A stretch of 64,000 bases of DNA from NCBI GenBank assembly GCA_965249595.1, contig OZ252242.1:372001-436000 (forward strand). Reading direction: 5' to 3'. The notes below the pieces were generated by a model. It saw only the letters and a list, made by a program, of their open reading frames with translations, was not told the origin of the DNA and did not search any database. Origin of the DNA: VXNJ01 sp965249595. Its GTDB lineage: Bacteria; Chloroflexota; UBA11872; VXNJ01. Shown here in pieces: positions 18,234 through 25,355 of the stretch. A program made the position numbers and the translations under genes. Each line of letters starts with the position of its first letter. The stretch's first letter is position 1.

Positions 18234-19918
18234 GCGATCACCTGCCAGGCGACTGTCACATGCAACGCCACCGGCATTTGCGAGGTGCGAACAATCCCGT
18301 CCCCGTAGTTGACGCGCAGATTGGCCAACAGATCGATTCGATGGGCGGTGAGCCCTCCGCTCGGTCGGTCATCTAGGCGCAACGGCAATGGCTGCAGCGG
18401 GCTAAATTCAGCGCCTGGCTGCGGCGCTTCCGGGTGGTCATTGGGCCCTTGCTGGTAGCTCCAACCGGTAAACGTAATCACCGCCGCCGGGTCCTCCGGC
18501 GGGGCGCTCAGGCGAGGGAGGAGATAAATCGCCACCGGGCTCCCGCGCAGGATCTCAATTTGGTCGCCACCGGCACCGGGCAGATGGCCGGACCCCTCGA
18601 CAACAACCGCAAAATCGAAGTCGCCAGCCGGATCCGGGTATGTTGTCGGGTTCTGGGGCGAGTTAGTCGGGGCCGGGGCTGGACGGTCAGGAGTAACCGT
18701 CGGCGCCGTGGTTGGAGTCGGTGTGATGGTAGGAGGGTTCGGACCGATCGGGCTGACGACCTCCGGATCAGTCGGCGCTGAGTCATCTGGTGGCGTATCG
18801 ACCGGTGTTTCGGTCGGCACCGATTCCGGGGCTGGAGTTTCGGTCGGAACGGTGTCGAGTTCGCCGGCAACTACCGTGTCGTCCTGGAAGAAGACCACGT
18901 TGGCGGCCCGGAAACAGTCGCCGTCGGGCAGATAGTTGCGATAGAACCAGCCGGCCAGCAGCAAACCATCACTGCCCTGTCCCCGACCGTTAAACGCTTC
19001 ACCGTCGTAACGGCTGCTTGAACCCTTGGAAACCGATCCCAGCCGCACCGCCCACCAGGGGTTGGGCGCCGTCGAGGTCGTGGTCTCGTAGTGAATGGTG
19101 CCGTGCTCGTCAGTCCATTGCTGGGTGCCCGAGTAGTTGTTGACAACTTTGTAAATCCCACTCGGCCGGCATTGCTCAGGCTGGACCGTCGCCGTCGGCA
19201 CGGTCTCTGGCTCGCCCGGTTCGCCCACCGGGTGTTCGCCGGCAATCCAGGTGCTCTGGGTATCCCAATGCCCGGGTGAAACCTCGTAGCTATAGGTTTC
19301 GGTCCGCGATTCCACCCAAACCTGGTGCGTCGTGTGATAGCCGGCAATCACCCGTTCGACGGTCTGTTCGACCGGAACATTTTGGAGAGAAGTGCGGGTC
19401 TTCCAATGCGAGGTGTCGACCCATGTCTGCTCGGTCACCCAATGCGAAGTGTCGATGCGCTCGCATTCCTCGCGCGGACCGTAGACCCATTGGCAATTGC
19501 CGAACCAGTCGCAATCCTGGTACCACTGCCAGACCGGTCGGCAATCTATCTCAAACGATTCGACCCAGACCTGCTGATTGCTCCAGTAACCGGATGGCAC
19601 GTAGACCTGGTAATCGACCAACATTGGCGTCATGACCGTGATGACCTCGGTTACCGTTCGCGGCGGGACCCAGACCCGCCGCTGGTCCCAGTAGCCGGGG
19701 ATCACCCGTGTTCTCTCCTCGGTCACCGGATCAATCCAGACCTGGGTTTCCTCCCAATGACCGTGATCGGCCCGGGCGATCGGTGAGAGTAGCGGCAGCA
19801 GCAATAGCGCCAAACCGCAGGCCAAGCCCAGCAACTGGCGCGCCGCCGGTGCCAATCGGTGATCAGTCAATGCTGACCTCGATTTCGGCGACCCACGGTT
19901 CCAGGCGAGCAGAAACAA
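18230..19918 (-). CDS. Secreted Trp-rich repeat protein with Pro/Thr linker, unknown function
   Basis: 562 residues from the farthest start; a TTG at 19870 (16 codons in) would give an eight-base overlap with the upstream gene and a cleaner signal peptide (LLGLACGLALLLLPLLSPIARA). The mature part begins with about seven units of the form [GS]-[HY]-W-x(n)-V-W-[VI], for example GHWEETQVWIDP, GYWDQRRVWVPP, GYWSNQQVWVES and GHWDTQSTWIAG (residues about 52-250), with a Cys-containing insertion. A Pro/Thr-rich linker (about 340-440) leads to a C-terminal beta-rich domain. I do not recognise the family; its place inside the pilus run suggests an extracytoplasmic pilus-associated or adhesive protein. 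Confidence 0.7.
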   Translation of the reverse strand: MFLLAWNRGSPKSRSALTDHRLAPAARQLLGLACGLALLLLPLLSPIARADHGHWEETQVWIDPVTEERTRVIPGYWDQRRVWVPPRTVTEVITVMTPMLVDYQVYVPSGYWSNQQVWVESFEIDCRPVWQWYQDCDWFGNCQWVYGPREECERIDTSHWVTEQTWVDTSHWKTRTSLQNVPVEQTVERVIAGYHTTHQVWVESRTETYSYEVSPGHWDTQSTWIAGEHPVGEPGEPETVPTATVQPEQCRPSGIYKVVNNYSGTQQWTDEHGTIHYETTTSTAPNPWWAVRLGSVSKGSSSRYDGEAFNGRGQGSDGLLLAGWFYRNYLPDGDCFRAANVVFFQDDTVVAGELDTVPTETPAPESVPTETPVDTPPDDSAPTDPEVVSPIGPNPPTITPTPTTAPTVTPDRPAPAPTNSPQNPTTYPDPAGDFDFAVVVEGSGHLPGAGGDQIEILRGSPVAIYLLPRLSAPPEDPAAVITFTGWSYQQGPNDHPEAPQPGAEFSPLQPLPLRLDDRPSGGLTAHRIDLLANLRVNYGDGIVRTSQMPVALHVTVAWQVIA

Positions 19919-20276
19919 TCGCCGTGCCGATGCTCAGCGCCCGCAGAGTACCGGTTCCGTCAACGCTGGCGATCGCCTCATCCGAGCTCGTCCAATTGAC
20001 CGGGGCATCGCTGCGGACCTGGTCATCTTCGAGCCGCGCCAACGGGACCAGCTGAGCCTCATCTCCCACTGCCAAGTGCAGCGGTCCCTGGCCAGCGTCC
20101 GAATCGATGGTGAGGTCGGTTACCGCCAATGCTGAACTTGCCGCGGACTGCCCGCGATCCGGAGATGGCGACTGCCCGGTCGATCCACCCGGCAAATCGA
20201 TGCCAAGCAAGCTTGCGGCGCCGATGAGGCCAAAGCCAACCAATGCAATGGCGGCGATGATCAATGGAATCTTCAA
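19863..20276 (-). CDS. Membrane-anchored bacterial Ig-like (Big2-type) domain protein
   Basis: 137 residues. N-terminal hydrophobic helix (PLIIAAIALVGFGLIGAASLL), a Ser/Gly/Gln-rich spacer, then one Ig-like domain whose end has the Big2 pattern: NWTSSDEAIASVDGTGTLRA followed by IGTAIVSARL. Such domains occur on surface and adhesive proteins. It lies five bases after the TadE-like gene and slightly overlaps the next frame, so it is part of the pilus run and may be a minor surface component. Confidence 0.7.
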   Translation of the reverse strand: MKIPLIIAAIALVGFGLIGAASLLGIDLPGGSTGQSPSPDRGQSAASSALAVTDLTIDSDAGQGPLHLAVGDEAQLVPLARLEDDQVRSDAPVNWTSSDEAIASVDGTGTLRALSIGTAIVSARLEPWVAEIEVSID

Positions 20277-20281
20277 TGTGT

Positions 20282-20758
20282 TTATGGGAATTGCTCCTTG
20301 CGGATTTGCGCGACTGCGAAAAAGTCATAGGTGACGGTTGGGCCCACTCCGGCCAGTTGCAGCCAACCGCTGGTGAGCTGGACCTGGCCGGTCAGGGTTA
20401 CCTCAGGTGGGTTTGCATCGGGACGAACGCTCACCGTTGCCGAGCGGGCGATCGCGACCGGATCTATGCCGGCCGATCCAGAGGCGAACGGCGCCAGATT
20501 GCTCACCAGGTAGGCGCGGGCGTGGGATTCGGCCTGCGCCGCATCGATTGCCAATCGGCCCGAATTGGCTAATTGGCCGGTGTCAATTGCGCCGGTGGCG
20601 GCCAATGCCGCCCGGTCAAATACCGCCTGGATGCGAACGGCACGCGACCGTAGCGAGCCGACCTCAATTACCAGCGCCGCCAGCAGCACCAAAGTGAAAA
20701 GCAGTAGCAGCGCGGTCACGCTGACCGAGCCGCGCCGATCCTTTAGCGTGGTCCACAC
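20282..20758 (-). CDS. TadE/TadG-like pseudopilin
   Basis: 158 residues with the TadE-type N-terminus: a short positively charged leader (MWTTLKDRRGS), then one long helix (ALLLLFTLVLLAALVIEVGS) followed by an extracytoplasmic domain. The residue after the leader Gly is Ser and the fifth-position Glu of classic pilins is missing (SVSVTALLL), so cleavage by the prepilin peptidase is uncertain. It starts two bases after the upstream TadE-like gene. Confidence 0.72.
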   Translation of the reverse strand: MWTTLKDRRGSVSVTALLLLFTLVLLAALVIEVGSLRSRAVRIQAVFDRAALAATGAIDTGQLANSGRLAIDAAQAESHARAYLVSNLAPFASGSAGIDPVAIARSATVSVRPDANPPEVTLTGQVQLTSGWLQLAGVGPTVTYDFFAVAQIRKEQFP

Positions 20759-20760
20759 GA

Positions 20761-21162
20761 CTACGCCGGCCCGACTTCGCTGCGCGCGAAAAACTGACTT
20801 TTTAATTCGACCTGCCAGGTGCCGATGAAAGGTACATCCACCGAGACCGGCATCGCCAATGAGACCTCGACCGGAGCTTGCCAGGCGGCCAGCGCGGGAT
20901 CGACGTCGACGGTTACGTTGGCGGGATTGAGCCCGCCGGAAATGAGATCGTGATCGATGGCGGACCGCAAATCGGGCGAGTCACCGCCGGCGGCAGCGGC
21001 CCGTCGCACCGCTACGGCGGCCACGTGGTCCAGCGCGATCTGATCGGCCCAGAGATCGCCGAACGCGATCATCATGCCGAATAAAGGCACGATGATCAGC
21101 AACGCCAGAATCGCCTCGGCGGCAGCCGAACCACGCTCGCTGACAAGATTCCCGGCAAAAAT
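20761..21162 (-). CDS. TadE-like pseudopilin, non-standard start
   Basis: About 133 residues. The leader-helix junction is classic: NLVSERGSAAAEAILALLII has Gly followed by SAAAE, with Glu at mature position five, then a long helix and a soluble domain (WQAPVEVSLAMPVSVDVPF). No in-frame ATG, GTG or TTG occurs between the end of the Flp gene (21168) and the leader; a much longer frame upstream lies inside other genes and is not credible. The start given here is an ATT at 21162, chosen only because it precedes the leader; CTG inside flp is an alternative. Confidence 0.65.
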   Translation of the reverse strand: MFAGNLVSERGSAAAEAILALLIIVPLFGMMIAFGDLWADQIALDHVAAVAVRRAAAAGGDSPDLRSAIDHDLISGGLNPANVTVDVDPALAAWQAPVEVSLAMPVSVDVPFIGTWQVELKSQFFARSEVGPA

Positions 21163-21167
21163 TGGCG

Positions 21168-21365
21168 CTACGTGCCCAGATCGTTTAGATCGTCGAGCAT
21201 GTCGGTCAGGTAGGTCGAGAGACCCTCGTTCCAGGTGGCCACGGCAGCGCCCAATACGATCACCGCCAGGCCGGCGATGATGATGTATTCGGTCGCCGAC
21301 CCATCCTCGGCGGCAAACGTTCGGCGGATCCGCCGAAGGCTGCAAGAAATTGAATAAGTGATCAT
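21168..21365 (-). CDS. flp: Flp-family type IVb pilin
   Basis: 65 residues from ATG 21365: a leader with RRIRRTFAAEDG, then SATEYIIIAGLAVIVLGAAV, the Flp helix, and a short acidic tail. This is the main pilin candidate of the Tad machinery. After the conserved Gly the Glu-Tyr pair sits at mature positions four and five rather than five and six, one residue short of the usual Flp pattern. ATG overlaps the upstream gene stop by four bases. It is followed at once by two TadE-like genes. Confidence 0.85.
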   Translation of the reverse strand: MITYSISCSLRRIRRTFAAEDGSATEYIIIAGLAVIVLGAAVATWNEGLSTYLTDMLDDLNDLGT

Positions 21366-21886
21366 GATTCCCTCCCAATGGGGACGACCCGAATGCCAGG
21401 GTAGAAGCGTTGGAGCCGACCGGTGTGGCCGGCGCCCAATTGCCAACTGCAGTAGTCGCGGTAGGCGATCCGGGACCGGCTGACTGACAACCGGCGACCA
21501 AAGGCGGCCGCGACGGGACGCTCAAAGGCGGATCCAACCGACGCTGCCGGGGCCGCATCGGAGGCCGCAATCTGCTCAAACAGTTGCCTGGCCGGGCGGT
21601 CGTGATCACCCGGCGGCAATACTTCGAATTCGACTCCAGGTCGTTCATCGCCGAACCGGAACGACGATCGGAGCCGGCGCCAAATCAGGGCCAGGCCGGC
21701 GATGGAAAGCAGGGTCAGCAGAAAGACCCCGTAGATTTCGGGCTCAGGGTTGATGTGTGGTTCCTTCCAACTTCTCTCAACGGCAATATCTGGTGGCGCT
21801 TGGCCCAACAAACCAGTTGCCGCCGGGTAGAGAAAGGTTGGCGCCGGTTGGTAGTACCCGGTTAGGTGGAAACCCGTAATAATCAC
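21362..21886 (-). CDS. Hypothetical single-pass membrane protein in the pilus run
   Basis: 174 residues, unknown family. The N-terminal 50 residues are moderately hydrophobic and proline-rich; one clear helix follows (IYGVFLLTLLSIAGLALIW, about residues 51-69) ending in Arg residues, then an about 105-residue, probably cytoplasmic tail. It ends in an ATGA overlap with flp, so its translation is tied to pilin synthesis. A role in linking the T4SS-like and Tad-like parts is only a guess from position. Confidence 0.6.
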   Translation of the reverse strand: MIITGFHLTGYYQPAPTFLYPAATGLLGQAPPDIAVERSWKEPHINPEPEIYGVFLLTLLSIAGLALIWRRLRSSFRFGDERPGVEFEVLPPGDHDRPARQLFEQIAASDAAPAASVGSAFERPVAAAFGRRLSVSRSRIAYRDYCSWQLGAGHTGRLQRFYPGIRVVPIGRES

Positions 21887-21913
21887 TTACATATCCCAAA
21901 CAGAGTCGTGCAA

Positions 21914-23944
21914 TCAGCGGCGTCCGTAGCGCTCCCGGACGTAGTCATCGAGGGCCGCGCGATCGGCCCCGAAAAGATCCCGCGCTCGCTTGCGGCGTTG
22001 CGCCAGCAATTTCGGATCGGGAACGGGAACCGGGGCAACATGCGCTGAAAACGGCGGTGCCGGACGGTTACTTACCAGGGTGGAGACGGTCATTTCAAAG
22101 GCGTCACGGCGATCGAGGTCGCGGGCCGAGAAGAATGGTTCGGTGGCAATCGCAAAATGACGGGCCTCATCGCGCAATCCGCCAAAGATCACGTGCGTGC
22201 GGGCGTTGATCAGCACCGTCCGTCGCACGGCTTTTAGCCGCGGCTGGGCCAGCGTCTGGGTGGCGATGCACATCCCCACGCGATACGAGCGAGCGCGCTC
22301 AAAGAAGGCGCCCATATTGCGACCGGTATCGAGAAACTCCTGAAATTCGTCGATCGCGAATACGAAGGCCGGCCGTCGATCCGGCTGTCGCCGCAGCACC
22401 GCCTGCCAGAACTGGGTCACGATGATCGAACCCAGCAGGCGCGAGCCGGCGATCCCGAGGGCGTTGTCGGCCTGATTTAAGTTGACCAGGACGATCCCGG
22501 AGCGCACGAGGGCCCGGTCCCAGCGCACCGCCGGACGCGGCTGGGCCAGGATGTTGCGAATCCGCGGGTCGTTGACAAGCATCGCCATTCGCCGCAGCGC
22601 CGAGCCGAAGTTGAGCTCAAATTGACGCTCACCCAGGCGGTCGATCTGATTTGCCCAATAGGCCTGAACGAACGGATCGTCAACCCTTTCCAGCAGGCCG
22701 GCGCGCCAGTCGGCATCGAAGAAGAGCCGTTCCAGATCGAGCATCGTCGGCCGCACCTGGGGATTGGCGGCCAGGGTTCGAAAGCCGTAGGCAAAGGCCT
22801 GCGACATCGTCGTTCCCCAGGCCATCCCTTCTCCGGTTATCAGCTCGCGCATCATCGTGCTCACCGCGGCCGCGGTCTGGTCGGCCTCGGCCGGATCGTT
22901 TACCCGCAACGGATTTAGCCCGATCGGGCGTCCGGTATCGGCAAAGTCCAAGTAGGCCACGTCATCGGCGCGGCTGGCGGGAACCGCGGCCAGCAGGTTT
23001 TCGGCCAAATCCCCCTTGGGGTCCAGCAGCAGCAATCCCAGCCCGGCCCGTATTGCCGAGATCGCGTACCAGAACTGAAAGGTGCTCTTGCCGGTACCGG
23101 TCGGCCCAACGGTGAGCAGGTGCTTCATTGCGTCATCGATCTGCAGGCCGTAGTAATCCTCATCGGAGTGGTCACCGGCCTCCGGCAGGCCCAGGAAAAG
23201 TCCGCGTCCGCGTGGAACCAGGGACGCGGCCGGCACCCGCGCCGCCGGGGCCCGGGTGAGGTTGGGGGCACGGGCCTGGGAAGTGGGCAATTCGCAAAGG
23301 GCGGCCGCTTCGGCAACGGTTGCGACGAACCGTCCCTTGGCAGGGAGGACCCAGTTGGCATAACCGGAGCGGACAGGCTCGCTGGCCCGCAGACGCGACA
23401 GCCGCAGCCGGTTGAACGGCGAGGCCAGGTGCGCCAGTGCAATATCGACCTCGCGGGCAATTACCTCCTGGCGATCCTCACCGTCAGCGGTGATGGCAAT
23501 CAAAATCGCGGTGGCCAGAAGCGGTTCCAATGAGCGTTGCTCGACGATCCGCGCCCGCTCATCGGCGGTCTTCTTCGCGCCACTGGTATCGGTGATCAGG
23601 AGCAGGCCCACCAATTCCCTCAACGCCCGGGCCAGGCCGGTGATGATCGATCGCCCTCGGCCCATTGGCGGTGGGATGATCCCGCGCCGAAGTTCCCGAC
23701 CGATCCGGGCGATTTTTCGTCCCGCCGTCCTATCGACCGGACAGAAGAGATAGCTGATCTCAACTTCCTCGTTTCTCTGCAGAGTCGAGAGTCCCGCGTG
23801 CAGGCTGGCCTGACAATCAAAATCGCCGGCCGCATTGAGCGGAAACGCCCAGTTGTGCTCGGTGCGCACCTGCCAGTAACCGGTTGAGGCAGCCCGATCA
23901 ATTGCGCCCGCCTCCCCGCCGCCGGGGTCTTGCGCGTCGGTCAA
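21914..23944 (-). CDS. VirD4/TraG-like secretion or coupling ATPase
   Basis: About 676 residues from TTG 23944, which overlaps the upstream stop (TTGA); a longer frame to 24040 runs over the previous gene. The P-loop is VGPTGTGKSTFQFWYAIS (about residues 290-307), then LLLLDPKGDLAENLL; Walker B is FVFAIDEFQEFLDTGRNM, followed by the coupling-protein-like CIATQTLAQPRLKAVRRTVL and NARTHVIFGGLRDEARHFA. These fit the HerA/VirD4/TraG superfamily. No relaxase gene is nearby. Whether it moves DNA or protein cannot be told. Confidence 0.8.
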   Translation of the reverse strand: MTDAQDPGGGEAGAIDRAASTGYWQVRTEHNWAFPLNAAGDFDCQASLHAGLSTLQRNEEVEISYLFCPVDRTAGRKIARIGRELRRGIIPPPMGRGRSIITGLARALRELVGLLLITDTSGAKKTADERARIVEQRSLEPLLATAILIAITADGEDRQEVIAREVDIALAHLASPFNRLRLSRLRASEPVRSGYANWVLPAKGRFVATVAEAAALCELPTSQARAPNLTRAPAARVPAASLVPRGRGLFLGLPEAGDHSDEDYYGLQIDDAMKHLLTVGPTGTGKSTFQFWYAISAIRAGLGLLLLDPKGDLAENLLAAVPASRADDVAYLDFADTGRPIGLNPLRVNDPAEADQTAAAVSTMMRELITGEGMAWGTTMSQAFAYGFRTLAANPQVRPTMLDLERLFFDADWRAGLLERVDDPFVQAYWANQIDRLGERQFELNFGSALRRMAMLVNDPRIRNILAQPRPAVRWDRALVRSGIVLVNLNQADNALGIAGSRLLGSIIVTQFWQAVLRRQPDRRPAFVFAIDEFQEFLDTGRNMGAFFERARSYRVGMCIATQTLAQPRLKAVRRTVLINARTHVIFGGLRDEARHFAIATEPFFSARDLDRRDAFEMTVSTLVSNRPAPPFSAHVAPVPVPDPKLLAQRRKRARDLFGADRAALDDYVRERYGRR

Positions 23945-24141
23945 AGGCCGCCGCCTAACAATCCGGCGGCCAGGACGGCAAGCAATGCCCCGGGCGCAAG
24001 CGTCACCAAGCCACAGATCAATCCAGCCCAAAGCAGCCATGTAGCGGTTGAATCGGAAGGGGTTTCCTTCGACGCGAGCGACGCAACAACCCAGCGCGCC
24101 AACCGCCAGCCAATCCGGCCGGCCAAGGGTGCCATGTTCAT
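23941..24141 (-). CDS. Small two-helix membrane protein
   Basis: 66 residues, unknown family: a basic N-terminus, a short amphipathic segment, and two C-terminal hydrophobic stretches (TWLLWAGLICGLVTLAPGA and LLAVLAAGLLGGG). It sits between the VirB6-like gene (45-base gap) and the VirD4-like ATPase (overlapping start), so it is probably co-translated with the ATPase. Confidence 0.55.
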   Translation of the reverse strand: MNMAPLAGRIGWRLARWVVASLASKETPSDSTATWLLWAGLICGLVTLAPGALLAVLAAGLLGGGL

Positions 24142-24186
24142 CCCGCTACGACCTCATTTGGTCCAAATGTGCTCGACCGCAACGGG

Positions 24187-25338
24187 TTATTGGGGCCGGT
24201 TGAGCATCCGCCCGGCAGACCGCATCTGGGCTATGCGGGCGCCGGTAGCGGCAACGACACTCTTGGCGCTCTGGGTTCCGGCGCCGGCCAGTGAATCGAG
24301 CAGGAAGTTTGGAAAGGCCAAAGCACAAAAGAGTCCGGCAATCGCCAGGGCGACGGTGAGCAATCCCGGTGGTTGCAGTGAAATGACCGAGAACACCACC
24401 GACAGCGAAAGGGCCAGGGCGGCTTTTTCAAATACCACCCGTAACAGTTTTTTGAGCCAGATTACCGGCAGTCTTTGCGCCGGCGGCAATACGGAGAGCA
24501 CCAGGACGAGCGGGGCGACGATCGTTAGCGTCCAAATCCACACCAGCCTTATCAGCAGGCGGGCGGCGATCGCGGCCATTCCCAGCAGGAGCAGGAGTTG
24601 GAGAAATGCTCGGAACAACCCGTACCAGATTCCCTTGACGAAGCCGCCGCCGATATTGGTCGCCGAATCGGTCTCCGACCCCCAATCCCACGCCTCGATC
24701 AATGCCAGCGGGGTGCGCTGCAAAACCTGCCCGTCGCCGATTTGCGAAAAGAGCGTCACCAGGAGATCGTCAATTTGTAGCAACGCGTCAACAAATTGAA
24801 AGGAGGCCAGGGAACCGATCAGGGCGATGCCCAGTCGCCCGGCGGCGGCGGCCAGATCGACCGGACGGCCGATAAAGAGCATCACCAGGGCCCAGATCGC
24901 GAACGTCCCCAATACCAGCCCCAGGAACGGGCGTTCGGCCGATAGCGCCAGCTGCCGGGCTTGCGCCCAGGCTGTCTGCACCCCGTTGGCGACGCCGACG
25001 GCATCGAATACCGGATCGGTCAGCGATTGCCCGACGACTTCGGCCAGGGCTGCTTCAACCTGCGGTGCTCGCCCTGGGTCGATCGCATCGGGGACTAGGA
25101 ACAAGGCGCGCCAGGCCCAGGTGAGCGGCACCGTGATCACGCCGGTCAGTTCGGCCACCAGTCCGCTCCCGATGGCCGCAGCTACTCCCTGCGGGCTCGT
25201 CCATTCCTCGCCCAGCAGGAAGCTGACCAGATTCGATGCCGGCGGCGCTGGCGGCGGCGTTGGAGCCGATTCGTAGGGATCGCCGTTGGCCTTTACCGGA
25301 CCAGCCATGATCATGATTGCCACCAGCGTGACAACCAC
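24187..25338 (-). CDS. VirB6/TrbL-like polytopic membrane protein
   Basis: 383 residues: a signal-like N-terminus (VVTLVAIMIMAGPVKANG), a Pro-rich stretch, then about six to seven hydrophobic helices including LGTFAIWALVMLFIG, LIRLVWIWTLTIVAPLVLVL and LALSLSVVFSVISL. Topology and position next to the VirB4-like ATPase match the VirB6/TrbL inner-membrane channel subunit of type IV secretion systems. It lies 17 bases after virB4. Confidence 0.7.
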   Translation of the reverse strand: MVVTLVAIMIMAGPVKANGDPYESAPTPPPAPPASNLVSFLLGEEWTSPQGVAAAIGSGLVAELTGVITVPLTWAWRALFLVPDAIDPGRAPQVEAALAEVVGQSLTDPVFDAVGVANGVQTAWAQARQLALSAERPFLGLVLGTFAIWALVMLFIGRPVDLAAAAGRLGIALIGSLASFQFVDALLQIDDLLVTLFSQIGDGQVLQRTPLALIEAWDWGSETDSATNIGGGFVKGIWYGLFRAFLQLLLLLGMAAIAARLLIRLVWIWTLTIVAPLVLVLSVLPPAQRLPVIWLKKLLRVVFEKAALALSLSVVFSVISLQPPGLLTVALAIAGLFCALAFPNFLLDSLAGAGTQSAKSVVAATGARIAQMRSAGRMLNRPQ

Positions 25339-25355
25339 GGCGAGCAGCCGGCCGC

